Below, piece by piece: positions 1 to 11,600 of a DNA stretch of 64,000 bases. Source of the DNA: Deuterostichococcus epilithicus (Eukaryota; Chlorophyta; Trebouxiophyceae; Prasiolales; Stichococcaceae); assembly GCA_033439295.1 (NCBI GenBank), contig JAVTLE010000016.1, positions 1,922,001 through 1,986,000 of the forward strand, written 5' to 3'. Position 1 is the stretch's first letter; each line of letters opens with the position of its first letter. The notes beneath the pieces are model-generated. The model saw nothing but the letters and a program-made list of their open reading frames with translations, was not told the DNA's origin and searched no databases. The translations under genes and the position numbers were made by a program.

Positions 1-3000
1 CTCCGTGCAGCTGTATGGCGTGGACCCAGTCCAGGTGCTGAAAGACCCTACAAGACCTTTCGAAGCCCTGCAATCCCGGTCCACCGCCGCGACCGAGCAG
101 GCTCTCATGCGCCCGCTGCTGTCAGTGAGCACCCGAGGTGCCTCGAGCCGCCTGCGCCGCCACTTTGTCTGGCGACTCTGCGCTCGCAGCTGCTGCTTTC
201 GGACAGCGTGGACGTGCAAAGCAGCCAGGGGCTGCGGCGGCTTGATGCAAGGCTCAGAAAGACGAGGCAACCCCAGGGGAAGACACTCAGCGCCTGGCTT
301 GGGTGGCGCAGGTGCGACAGGCGGCGGCGTGGCTGGCGCAGGAGGCGGGGGCGCAGCACATCGACCTCAACTTTGGGTGCCCTGTTCGCAAGGTCACAGC
401 AAAGGGCGGCGGCGCCGCCATCCCCGTGAGTCGGCACCCTACAACTGCAGCTCCGCTTTCATGCGTCAAGCGGCACATGAAGACTGATTAGAAACGGCCC
501 AGTATTTGGGGGCACGCCGCCAGTATACTGGGCAGTATACTGGGCAGAACTGGTCAGGCGCTGCAAAATTATGGGGCAGTATCGGGGCGGTCTCCCTGTA
601 GAGAAGCATCTCCATGCGAGGGTGTAAACAGCTTCTGGGGAAAAGGGTTGCGTCAGTGAGTGTTTCGACGAGCGGCCATCTGGCCGACTAGCTGCACTGC
701 TGTGAGGACAGGCGCGGCCGCGGCTGCTGGCGCAGCTGGTTGCGGCGGCGGTGGTGGGTGCCGGCGACGCCGCCGTGGTGACCGTCAAGTTTCGCATCGG
801 CATCTCGGACGCCATCCAGACCTTCCTCGAGGTGCAGAAGTTGCCAGCGTCACCTTGCCCGCCCTGAGCATGAGCTGCATGAGAGCGAGACCCGCCCTGC
901 TGAGCGGCCACGGGCAACCACCGGCGCCATCAGGTATCTGACGCTGCGCACTGAGCGCTGTGGCTCTATGATGCACTTCCATGTTACAGGCGGGCCGGGT
1001 GTCAGAGGCGGAGGGCGCTGCGGCGGTCAGCCTACACGCGCGCACTGCGGCGCAGGTACGGTGGCGCGCCTGCCCAGCTGCTGTCAGAGCTCCCCCGTGA
1101 AGGTGTTGTGAGGAGCTGTTGCAAGGGGCGCGCGGGTGGGAGGAACTCTGCAGTGCATCTTCGCTGCTGCACAGCTCGTGGAGGTGCCGGCAGCACGCGC
1201 AGAGCTGCTCGCAGAGCCCTGCGGCGCTCGCTTTGACTGCAGCCGGAATCCAGGTCTGTCCACCTTGATGTAGGTCCTGTTGAGCGCAGCATCTGGTGCC
1301 ACGGCAAATGCCTCCTGCTGGACTGCTGGGCCCCAGGCTGTCTATCCATGAGAAGATGGGCTTCCAAGCATTTCAGGTTCCTGGCAGAAGCCCACGCCTC
1401 GTTCGACTTGCAGTTGTATGACCCGCCGGCGGACTGGAGCGCCATCGCCCGCCTTGTGGCAGCGGTCTCCATCCCGGTGCTCGGCAACGGCGACATCTTC
1501 GAGGTGCGGTCCGTTGGCCCGACCGCAGCGCCTATCCATGCCTGACCAAACGCTCGAGTCGTGCTTGTTTTGCGGCCACAAGCTTACCTCCTGCCGGTGA
1601 TCTCTCGTTGTGGCAGGTGCGGATGCAGTCCATGGTTGGCCAGACCTGCAGCGCATCAGGACATTTTCGTTGGAGCCCCAGGCTGAGCTTTCAGCCGCCT
1701 GCTGCCCCATCGTCGTCCGGTTCCAGGTCCAGCCTCCCTCCAGCCTCTCACTGCGCTGCCACGCAGGCGGGCGATGCGCTGCGCATGATGCGGCAGACGG
1801 GCGCCGCGGGCGTGCTGGTGGGTCGCGGCTGCCTCGGGCGCCCCTGGCTGTTTGCCGAGCTGCGCGACGCCTTCGAGGGCCGCAGCCCACGCCCGCCGCC
1901 GGACCTGTCAGGTGCGGCACAGGTCTGCACGGCTCGACGAGGTGCACGACACACCGCGGCAGGCGGCAGCGGTGCCGGAAGGTTCGACAACCCGACAGCG
2001 GCATGGCAGGGGCTTGGTAGCGCTGTGGGGCAGTCGGCGCTGTCTGCTATCGCTGCATCCATAGCGAGATTTGAAACTGAGCTCCCGTGGTCAGGTCCTC
2101 AGACGCACAGCGTGCTGCGAGGCGCTCGTTTGCCGACTCCGGCAAGTCTCCCTTAGGAACAGCCTTTGCATGTCGGCCAGACGCCCTGAAGCCTTAATAT
2201 GGTTGGATCCCGCTGCAGGTGCATTGGCGGCGGCGGACGGACACCTACGGTCTCTGCTCGCGTGGGAGGGCGGCAGCGAACTTGGCACGCTGCGCGCGAT
2301 GCGCAAGCTGGTGCCGCTGTACCTGCACGGCTTTGCGAGCGGCGCGGCGCTGCGGCAGCGGCTGCTCCAGGCGGACAGCCTGGCCGCCTGGGATGCGGCC
2401 ACCGCGGCAGGTGGGGTCCATCACAGCGACAGTCTGCTGTTACGGCGCAGCGGTTGCTGCACAGGAGGCGCTATGCCGCATGTCACCGGTGTCAGGGGTG
2501 GCCCCATTCGGACAGCTGCTGGCACTTTGTGACTGCGGGGTTGTGTGAGAAGACTACCTAGGCGTGCAGAGGAGGGCTTTTGGCAGGTCAAAATGTCGAG
2601 AGCTGTAATCTTGTCGAGTCATGCAGGTGACCACGACCCGCACGAGCCATTCGCGACGGCGGCGCTGCGGCACGCGCGGCTCAAGGGCGCCGTGCAGGCC
2701 AACAGGCAGAAGGTGTCGCTGCCGCCGGGTGGGTATCTTGTATGCCCTTCTCGATCCGGAGTGGTCGTGACTGGTGGCAGCTCATGTCCCGTAGATTGAT
2801 GTGTGGTTTCGTGGTTGGACAAGGGCTTGTCTACTTCGCAAAATTGGACTTATATCAGGCGCGCATGTTCTTATACTTCACGCTAGTCCTACCTGACATA
2901 TGTGAATGTGCTGTGAGATCCGACCTTGTAAACTCTGCAGGCTGGCTTGAGGATCAGCAGCTGGACAAGAGGCCGCTGCCTGGCGCCGGAGAGTCGTGTG

Positions 3001-3008
3001 AAGGCTGA
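1..3008 (+). CDS. tRNA-dihydrouridine synthase (Dus family), 5' truncated
   Basis: FMN enzyme that reduces uridine to dihydrouridine in tRNA. The start lies outside the window; the first coding bases read SVQLYGVDPVQVL, the early strand of the Dus TIM barrel. Later exons, read by eye: 312-425 with NFGCPVRKV (the catalytic Cys of the family) followed by KGGGAA; about 720-829 with VTVKFRIG; 989-1055 with the H-R-T of SLHARTAAQ; 1414-1503 with SIPVLGNGDIFE; 1767-1911 with GVLVGRGCLGRPWLF; 2218-2410; 2635-2728 with FATAALRHARLKGAVQ; and a last short exon 2941-3008 ending in TGA. Motif order and spacing match the DusB-like/eukaryotic DUS barrel plus helical C-terminal domain. Which DUS subfamily it is I cannot say without an alignment. 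It converges with the RRM gene on the other strand. Confidence 0.92.
518..556. repeat. Short palindromic repeat in Dus intron
   Basis: The 12-bp palindrome CCAGTATACTGG occurs as overlapping tandem copies in an intron, with a related CCAGTATTTGG just upstream. No coding role is seen. Confidence 0.6.
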
Positions 3009-3382
3009 GCGAGTGAGCGGGAGTCTGCTGCCTAGTGTTTGAATTTCAGTCGACACTCTGATGCCTGTAATAGACACAATTGAAATAGGACATGCAAGCA
3101 AAGCGGCAAGGTATTCTGAATGCAGGCACTTTCTTGCAGCCGGCAACATGTCTGAAGTGTAATTGTAGACTTGGAAAAGAATCGGCGGGTGTACCCGTAT
3201 ACGATTACAGTCTTGTGATAAAGTAGCAGCAGCAGGGGCATCAGACACCCTGCGGCGCTCAACGATGTCGCTGCTCAATGGCGCGATGCCCGCTACTACT
3301 TCCAACCCTGAAGCATGCATCCACCGGCCTTGCAGTGTTCTTCGATGTCTGCTCCGTCTGCGAATCCTGTGATTTGTGGCCT
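3009..3382. other. Convergent intergenic / 3' UTR stretch
   Basis: Lies between the stop of the Dus gene (+) and the likely stop of the RRM gene (-). It presumably carries both 3' UTRs. I see no ORF with family features. Confidence 0.5.
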
Positions 3383-5510
3383 TCAGGCCTTGAAGTTGCC
3401 GCCGCGCCCCCTGCCGCCGCTGCCCGCCTCCTGCCCTCGGCCCCGCGCCCGCCGCCGCGCCGCCCCTGCTGCCTCGGCCGCCACCGCCCCTGCCGCCGGC
3501 CTGGCCGCCACGGCCCGGGCCGCCGCGGGTGTTCTGTGGGCGGTCTGTGGCGTACTTAATGCGCAGCGTCTGCGGCGCCTCCTCCGTCAAGTCCATTGGA
3601 TATGCCTGCCGCAAGACGAGCAAGACATTATAAATTGTATGATCTCCATTGGCGATGAATGGAGGGTTTCGACATTCAGTGTGAATGACATGTGGTGATA
3701 CATGTGTGTGCGCCCAGGGCATCAAGAGGAGAGTTGACAACCAAGCTGGCCTGTCCTGCGTCGAGTGTGTCAGTGTGAGCCGAGCTGCAGCGGGACATAC
3801 ATGGCAAATCGCATGCCACCACACGACCATCTGCATGCGATCCATCCATCCATGCTCATCCATGCTCAGGACAGCAGCCGTTGACGGCGAAGAAACGGAA
3901 AAACAGGCACGAAACAAGCAAAACAGTAGTAACGACCCACCTGCAGCGCATGCATAGCCTCGGTGGCGGAGCCGATGTCCACGAAGTCTACAAAGCAGAT
4001 GGTAACCGTCTCCCCAGGGTTAATTTTCGACGGCCGCTCCACCAGCCGCACCTCCTGCGACCAGGGCAGCCAAGCAACGCCATGAACAACTTGACATCAC
4101 CAGCATTTCATCAAGACTGAATGGCGCCAAGGTTGAACTCTCGTAAAGTACAGGGTCAAAGCAAATAGGAGATCCCGTGCTTGCACATCGCGCTGCTGCC
4201 GCTGCTGAGCCAGTGGGGTGCACCTTACAGGAGTGTGTGAGCTGTGTGTATGCCTGCATGCTATGAAGTGGCATGCTATTCAAAGTGACAAACGTTGCAG
4301 AGCATAGGATGTGCGCACGCACACCTTGAATCCAGGGAAGGGCCGGAAGATGTGCGAGATCTCGCGCTGCGTGGCGTCCGCCGGCACCGCCTCGACATAC
4401 AGCGACGGCCGCGCGTCTGCCGGCAGGCCTTGATCGGCGCCGCCGGGCCCCCGGTGGCCATGTGGCACAGGGCCGGCGCCGCCGCCGGGGGGACCGTACG
4501 CATCAAGGTGGGGGCCGCCGCCGAGCGAGCTACCATTGGGGATGGGGTAGGCGTCTGGGTACCGTGGGGCCCTGTGACCTGCAGGTCCCTGCAGGTGCCG
4601 GAGAAGAAACTGCAGTCAATGACGGGCGCGAGCTCCCGAAGACTTTCGACCCGAACTGAATTGGACCCCGATTGACTGCGCCAGGCATGGACCTCTCTGG
4701 CTTTCCTGCAGGCCGATGCACACCCGGGCGCCTGGGCGCGCTGTCAACGCTGGCAGGGCTTGCACTGCAGGAGCCAATTGTCGACATCTGCCAAGTGCCC
4801 ACATCTGCGAAGTGCCCACGTATTCGGGCTGACGATACTCTTGTGCACACTGGCTGGGGAATGCAACAAGCAGGGGGCAAGCCACGAAGGACGAAGGGCA
4901 CCTGGGGCCCAGGCCCACGGGGGTAGTCGCTGTTACCCGGCGGCGGCCCCTCACGCAGCGGCGGCTCCTCGTGGTAGGGCGGCCGCTCCGGCGGGTAACC
5001 CTCCCCGTACCCATGCTGCGGCGGGCCTGCAGCAGGAGGTTTGCCATGAATTTGGGCTCAGAAAACAGCGGGGAGCTACCAGCACCTGCTGGGGCGTGGA
5101 TGTGTGATCTGGGAGCAGGCGTGCTGCCGTCGCTAAGCTCATGACACCGCAGGACATGGCGCATTTGTAGGAAGTAGCCTGTGCACCTCGCGCCGGCATG
5201 GGCTCGGGCGCCAGCCGCGCGGCTGCCCGGGGCGCAGCATAGCCGCCGCCGGGGTGCGAGTTCGGCGCATAGCCCCTGACGGGCGGCGGCTGCTTGGGGC
5301 CCAGGTAGCCGCCCCTGCCGTCAGCCGCCACAGGAGGGCCGCCGCTGCCGTATGCCGGGCCCCTCGCGGGGCCGGGCTGCTGGAAGCTCCTCTGGCCAAC
5401 TGGAGCCATGTACGGTTCGTCGTACTGGCCGCTGGGCGGCGGCCCGCGGCCGGGTGCGCCGCCGAGGTAGGGCTCCGGTTCAGCCGCATAGCGCGGCGGG
5501 TACCTGCATT
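3383..5510 (-). CDS. RRM RNA-binding protein, Gly/Pro-rich with RGG tail (C-terminal part)
   Basis: RNA-binding protein resembling the plant/RBPMS/WHI3 type. Exons in transcript order: about 5510-5170, a Tyr/Pro/Gly-rich segment (RYPPRYAAEPEPYLGG, then GGYLGPKQPPPVRGYAPN); 5037-4908, more Pro/Gly/Glu (GPPQHGYGEGYPPERPPYHE); about 4590-4325, linker then RRM beta1-alpha1 (SLYVEAVPADATQREISHIF, then RPFPGFK); 4054-3941, rest of the RRM (EVRLVERPSKINPGE, then CFVDFVDIGSATEAMHALQ); 3605 onward, AYPMDLTEEAPQTLRIKYATD then an RGG tract. The hydrophobic RRM with FRPFPGFKEVRLV is typical of plant proteins of this class. The reading frame of the RGG tail is ambiguous: one frame ends GGRGRGGNFKA-stop at 3383-3385, while the frame continuing directly from the RRM runs on. 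The 5' exon begins at a splice acceptor, so coding exons must exist upstream; the RRM exons at 7652-8131 are the best candidates. Confidence 0.83.
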
Positions 5511-7640
5511 GCAGTTATTGCAACATGTCAACAGCAGGCTTCTAGCACACAAGCAGCCAACGATGCAACGGGTTGTTTGGCTTGTGAGCGAGTCCCCGAG
5601 GTGAGCCCTAGCTTGTGAACCAGCAGCGAACCATGTCGCCTTGGTGGTGGACTGCCGATGATGGCGCCGGCAACAGTGACTGTGGCCAGGCAGGCTCAGC
5701 TGCGCTCACCGCTCTGGTGGTGCTACTGCCGCATCGTAGGCGGCCACTGCCGCATCGTAGGCGAGCGAGGCGGTGTCTGGTCTTGGCGGGCCTCTGTAAT
5801 CCTGTGGAGCAGCGCATGTCATGACAAGTTAAAGGAAGCACTTGAGGTGCTCTGATGCGGCCGTCCCTGCGCCGGCCGCCTGCAGTCTTGAACACGGCCC
5901 CTGCAGACGAACGAAGGCCTGAGAGCACACAGCCCGAAGGGTGCAGTGTGACTGATGAGGCAGCTGGCCTTGGAGCCATGCAAAGACACGGGGTGCAACA
6001 CACGCTTCGTACTAGATGGTGAGTCTGCTGCAGCCAGGACGCACACCAACGCCAGCACGCGGCACTGATCAGCACAAAAGCCGCGTCATATTGCGAGTAT
6101 GCTACACACGTTCGAGCTGTCGCAGGACGATGTGGCTTGTCAGGCCGCTGGACGGCTGGAGAGTCAGAGGCGCTGAAAGTGAGAACCGAACGTCATGACA
6201 GGCAGGGCTGTCGGCTGTTGGCGGCTTGCAGCTCAAAGCTTGCAGGGCACCTTGGCGCCGCTTCCAGGCTCAGCGACTCTTGCAAGGCTTATCAACAGTC
6301 CGGAAAGCTGCCGAGGCTTCCCCTCGGGACAGCAAGGGCTCGTTCAGCAACACGGGAGTTGCATGAGCACAACACGAAACATTTTGCTTCAGTCTAGCTT
6401 CATCGTCTGCTCAGATCTGACTGATCAGCGGAGCAGCGGCCATCTGCCACAATCGCCGAGAAGCACGGCTTGCTGATGAACGAACTGTTGTCGCAAGGGC
6501 CAAGGAGGGAGGCTGCAGCAGTGGGAATCCTCACCATCTGGCCGGGCGCTGCCCGGCGTGGCTGCTTGTAACCTCCAGGCCCTGCTGCTTGCGGTGGGTG
6601 CTCTGTGCGTGCCAGGTGACATCAATGTGATCACTCCGGCGCCAGAGCTACAGATGGGTCCGCCGCTTGCCGTCCCGAGAACGAGATGCACGCTGCCAGT
6701 GGCGCCCAGATGTCGACAGCCAGAAGCAGGCTGCCAACACGCAGCTTGCCTCCAGCAGATGGCTTGCTGCTTGCGCTGCCCGACCGCTTGCGTACAATAT
6801 TTGATGGGTCAGCAGCATGGCACGTGCAAGTCAGCCAATTGCTGCCGCGCTGCGGCAGCAGAAAGACATGCCAGCGCGAGCTTGTGTCCGAGATTATCGT
6901 GATGCCCCCACTGCGTCTGCTCGTGCAAAAGGCAAGGAATCTGCTGCGAATTGCAGAGAGTGCTGTTGTCTGCAGGGTTCACTGGAGTGCCACGCAGCAG
7001 CCGCCATTGATGGGGAATGCCGACTGCGGATCCCCAGGCAAAGGGGGCTGCGGTTGTGCCACGAAGACCTTTGACGAGGTGCAGGATCACCATGGCAGCG
7101 ATGCTCAACCACAACCAGGGCTTGCCTTCAAGGCACGAGCAGCATGGGCAGAGCATAATACCATCGTGGCCTCACTAGTATACTTGATGTCAAGACAAGC
7201 TCATGGCAAAATTTCAATTTTAACCAGGTTTGCCGTCTTTGAATGTTAAATATAGGTCTGCAAGCCTTGTCTGGCATGGATGATGCGGTCAAACGCGTGG
7301 GCTTCTGGAGAAATTGCACTGCGAGCACGTGCATGTGTGAGCAAAGGTGGGCGGCCCCAAGATCAATTGTCCTTGCCACCATTGATCAGCCTTGCCATCA
7401 GCAGATTCCCTTCCAGATAGGCTTGTCCGCCATCTTGGCAGTGCCTGAGCAGTCTTCGAGTGGCAAACTGCCGGCGCACTGCAGATGTCCAGCCATATTG
7501 GGGGGTGCAAGGCGAGTGGCTGTACATGGATAAACACTGCAGAATCAGGCTCCACCATCGCTCGCTCGTGCCGAACCTCCGAAGCGGAGGCATAGACCGG
7601 AGCACTAAGCCCGCTCTCCGTTGCGGATGTGATAGGATGG
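5511..7640. other. Long stretch without a recognised exon
   Basis: Either an unusually long intron, or a series of unrecognised low-complexity exons, of one RRM gene; or an intergenic gap between two RRM genes. Introns elsewhere in the window are mostly 100-400 nt, so a single 2-kb intron would be exceptional. No reading frame here shows a motif I recognise on either strand. Confidence 0.4.
5726..5763. repeat. Tandem duplication of about 19 bp
   Basis: CTGCCGCATCGTAGGCG occurs twice in direct succession. It lies in non-coding sequence, upstream of or within an intron of the RRM gene. Confidence 0.7.
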
Positions 7641-7651
7641 CAAAGACGCAC

Positions 7652-8131
7652 CTAGCGTCTCCAGAGGCCGCTTCTGCGGCGGTGTGGCGCGGTACGGGAG
7701 CTGGCCTATCTGCATGGCAGGGTGCGCCGGCTCCGGCCGCAGCAGCTCCACCAGCAGGCCACCCTGGCCGAAGCCCTGCCACAGGTTGTACGCCTCCTGC
7801 GCGGTGATGGCGTGCTGCTCTGCTGCAAAGGTGGCGTAGCCCACTGGCCTGCGGAGGGGAGAGACGCAGCGAATTGCAAATGGCGTTGCCATCGTCGAGC
7901 TGGACATCAATTCGGGTTGGACAGCACGATGAGTTGCATGTGTGTGTCGAACATTGCTGATGCACAGCACTGGCGCTGGTGATGTGTGCGTGTGACTGCG
8001 CACCTATTGTCCTCGTTGACCAGTCGGCACTCAAGGCAGCCCTCCAGAGGGCGGAACAAGCTGGCAAACTCCTCCTTACGCACATGCAGGGGGATATTTG
8101 TGGCGCGAAGGCGAAACGTTGGAGCCTGCAT
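7652..8131 (-). CDS. RRM-containing exons (N-terminal part of the downstream RRM gene, or a separate gene)
   Basis: Two exons encode one degenerate RRM. Exon 8131-8013 starts with ATG and reads TFRLRATNIPLHVRKEEFA, then SLFRPLEGCLECRLVNEDN; after an AG|GTGCGC donor, exon 7851-7652 continues RPVGYATFAAEQHAITAQEA, then FGQGGLLVELLRPEP and a tail QKRPLETL. The second exon has a good donor (CTAG|GTGCGT) near 7652, so the protein probably does not stop at the in-frame stop at 7605. It more likely splices to exons further down the minus strand, making this RRM1 of the gene that contains the RRM at 3941-4590. Without transcripts I cannot choose between one gene and two. RNP1 is weak (PVGYATF). Confidence 0.68.
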
Positions 8132-8610
8132 TCTGCTAGTCGTGCAGCATCACCAATTTGAAGCACCTGGTGCTGTTCGGCGCCGTGAGGCTATCGCTGT
8201 GATCAAAGTTCGATAGGTTGAACGAGTGCGATGCGATGAGAACTTGTCTAGTGACGCCCATCTGTGCCCGCGCATTCGCTTCGCCACTGGCCGGGACTCG
8301 ATTCAGTAAAGCATGCACCTCTTCCTGCCACAGGGCGACTAACTCTCGGCTCTCCGAGCACCAGACAAGCCGCAGCAGCATTCACTCTCATACCGTTGGG
8401 TCGACATAGCATCTGGCTGACGCCTTTTGCTTGCGGGACGTTCGTCATTAGTGTCGCATCGTGCGCCGAGACGTTCCACTCAACGCTCCGAAAGCCGGCT
8501 GAGACTGGATCCGACAGCCTTATTAGATAAGGGCAGCAGCGCCAGGCAGTAGCATACTGATTCGATTCTTGGGCACTACTGACTTACTGCACAGGCACAT
8601 CGGTCCCACC
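8132..8610. promoter_or_regulatory. Divergent intergenic region (RRM gene / MPP10)
   Basis: About 480 bp between the first RRM ATG (-) and the MPP10 ATG (+). By position it should hold both 5' UTRs and a shared promoter. No specific element was recognised. Confidence 0.45.
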
Positions 8611-11600
8611 ATGTCAGGTTCAGATGCTTCAGATGGGGAGGGCGCGGAGGACTCACAGCAGCCTAGTGACAGCGAGGGGGAGCAGGACGATCGCCAACAG
8701 CGCGACATTCTGGAGGGTACAGAAACCGCTGTGCTGCTGCAGGCCCTCTGCGATGCCGTCGCGCAGCCATCAGCATTCATACAGCCGTCGGCGCAGATTG
8801 CGGACGTTGCACGGCAGGCCACAAAGGTAGGAAATTTCGCTCTGTAGCGCGGTCATGAATCAGCTGGGATAGATGGGAACTTCCCCAAATTGCAACTGTG
8901 TTGACATGTGCGTCGCATTCAACATTCAGCAGTTATTACTCTTCTGGTCACTGCCGGCAGTCCACTCAGGCAGTCGTGGGCAGACCAGTTGTGCTGCTGG
9001 TATGAATCTGCTGCTCTCAGCAAACTGTCCCTGCACCTGTGACTGACAGTGCTTCTGCTGTCGGCAGGCGCTGTATGACTACTCTCTCGTCAGCGGCGCT
9101 GTGGCGGACGGCGCCGCGCCCGCCGCCAGCCTGCCGCAGCTGCACGTGCAGGACTTTGATGCGGAGCAGATCTGGGGCCAGCTGGACATGCAGTCGGGTC
9201 CGCTGCTGAAGCGCATCAAGCGGCTCATCTCGCGTGCCGGCGAGGCGCCTGCGCTACTGCAGCCACATGCGGAGGCGCGGCTCGACGGTGAGTGACGCAT
9301 TGTTCCTCTGTGCATCATTGTAAGGGTGGCCAGGCCTACACCGGCAAGCAGGCCTGCACCCTCGTGGTGACACGCTGCAGCACTGCCCACGTGCGGCTGA
9401 CTTGGCGGACAGCGCGCCGACTCGTTTCTTGGTGATAACCGCACATCGTCAGGAGCTACAGCCAGTTCATGTCGACTTCTGGCTCCGCAGAGCTGCGGAA
9501 TGGCGACGGCGGCGCCAGCGGCAGCGAGGGTGGCAGCAGCGCCGAGGAGGACTCAGAGGCAGACCTGGGCGTCAGACAGGACGGCGCGGCCGGCGAGGCC
9601 AGCGACCTTGACGAGGACGCTGCAGAGCGCAGGTGCAGCTCACAAGGCCTCAACATTGACACAACAGCATCTGCTTCTGGCAGCAGCGCACTGCAAGTCT
9701 GTGCACCTTTGGAGGCTTCGCAGGCTGCGGGTCTTCGCAGGCGCCTCGTGACGCGGTCGCGCCGCTCTGCCTGGTGACTGAACCCATCTTCACCTGCGAT
9801 GGCATTTCGCAATCAACAGAGGGGCCATGTCACCGCGCCACGGCTGTGCTCGTGCTCCAAACCCCTGCTCTGCCAGGCTCAGTCATTCAAATCGATTTGT
9901 TCCGCCGACGCACCACCCACTGGACTGTACCACAGGGTGCGCTTTGCGGAGGAGGCGGCAGGCGCTGGCGGTGCGGCACGGAAGGCGAAAAGGAAAGGCA
10001 AGGTGCTGCCGACGGAGGACGAATTCATGCGGCTTGACGACATGGAGGCCTTCGTGCGGGAGGCGGAGCAGGCTGCGATGCGGGGCGACGACGATGAGGA
10101 AGGCGCCGGGACAGGTGCCGCATTGATCGTGTTCTCATGTTCTGGCTGCCGTCGTCTCGGGCCGGCCCTGCCGCCCCAGGGGATGCAGCGTCTTCTGCAA
10201 CTGCAGGACTGCAATGCCATCAAGTCTACTCACTTAGCACCGATGCGTTCTGCAGTGGCGGACACGGCCTCCCAAGCGCACGAGACAACTTTATTGCTCT
10301 GACGTCACTGATCATCGCGGGTGCTCTGGGGTGCGCAGACAGCAGTGAAGATGATGACGAGGGCGGCAGCGGCTTCGATGAGGGCGACGCAGAGAACGAC
10401 TCGGACGCTGAGCTGGCGGCGGTGCTGGACAATGCCGAAGCCTTGGTGGGCCGCAAGCGGCGCAAAGCCGGCAAGCAGGGCGCCGCCGCGGGTAAGTGCT
10501 GTGCCCGGATTTGCGCCCTTGGCAGAGCTGCTGCAGTGTCATCAACCATTGGAACATGGTCAGTAGCACCACTGGCAAGACCTGGCCGGTGGAGGGTGGT
10601 GTGGCAGGGCTGCTGACGCCCGCCACTGCCCCGCACTCCATTTTGGCGCAGAGGGGGGCGAAGTTGGGGACATGGCAATGTGAATGCCCATTGCCGTGGG
10701 TTTTCATCAGTCACAATGAGCCTCAAACCCCTTGTCCACTGCAGAGGAGACCGTGCACGGGGACAACATGCACGACAGCTTCTTCAACCCCAAGCTGTGG
10801 GATTCCCTTTCACAATCACAAGATAGTACCGGCTGTGGTACTGTCTCTACATGGCTGTCCATTCACACTGCAGAGGAGAGCGAGTCCGGGGACGACATGT
10901 ACGACAGCTTCTTCGACCCCAAGCCGCGGCGGGGCGGTGATTACGAGGACTATGAGGATGGCGGCGACGAAAATGAGGAGGAGGACTATTCGGATGACGA
11001 GGAGGCTGGCGGCGGGCAGCCGGGCGACGAGGACTGGGACGGTGGCCAGCTGTTCGACACTGGCGAGGGGCGGGACGGCGACAAGGGCGGTGAGCTCAAC
11101 TCCAGCATCAGATTTCTATGTGTGGCCAGAGCGGGTCATCGAATCGGATGTGTCCTCACGGCCATCTCGGCGGCAGGAGGGAGGCCAGGGCGGCAGCTGT
11201 GCAGCCACTCGGTGATTTGACATCCAGCATAACGTGCACCGGGCACATGCTGTCTCGGGGTTCAGATCGACTCCGAAGCACGCATGCATTGCCTTCAATG
11301 GCAGATAGTCACACTGTCTGTTGAGCCAGTCCTGCGTCTTTCACATTACCTACATGCCATGCATATCCCAAAGGTGCCGTTCCAGCAACGAGGGTCCGCA
11401 TCTGCGGCTCCTGCAGACGGGCAGCTGCTTGGGGGGGACAGCGACGAGGAGGGCGACGGCGACGGCGCGGCGGCCGAGCGGCTGTCCAAGCACGAGCGGC
11501 GCACGCGCGCGATGCAGGAGCGCATTGCCGCCATGGAGGCGGCCGCCATGTCCGAGAAGGACTGGTTCATGCGCGGCGAGACGCAGGCCGGTGCGTGGAA

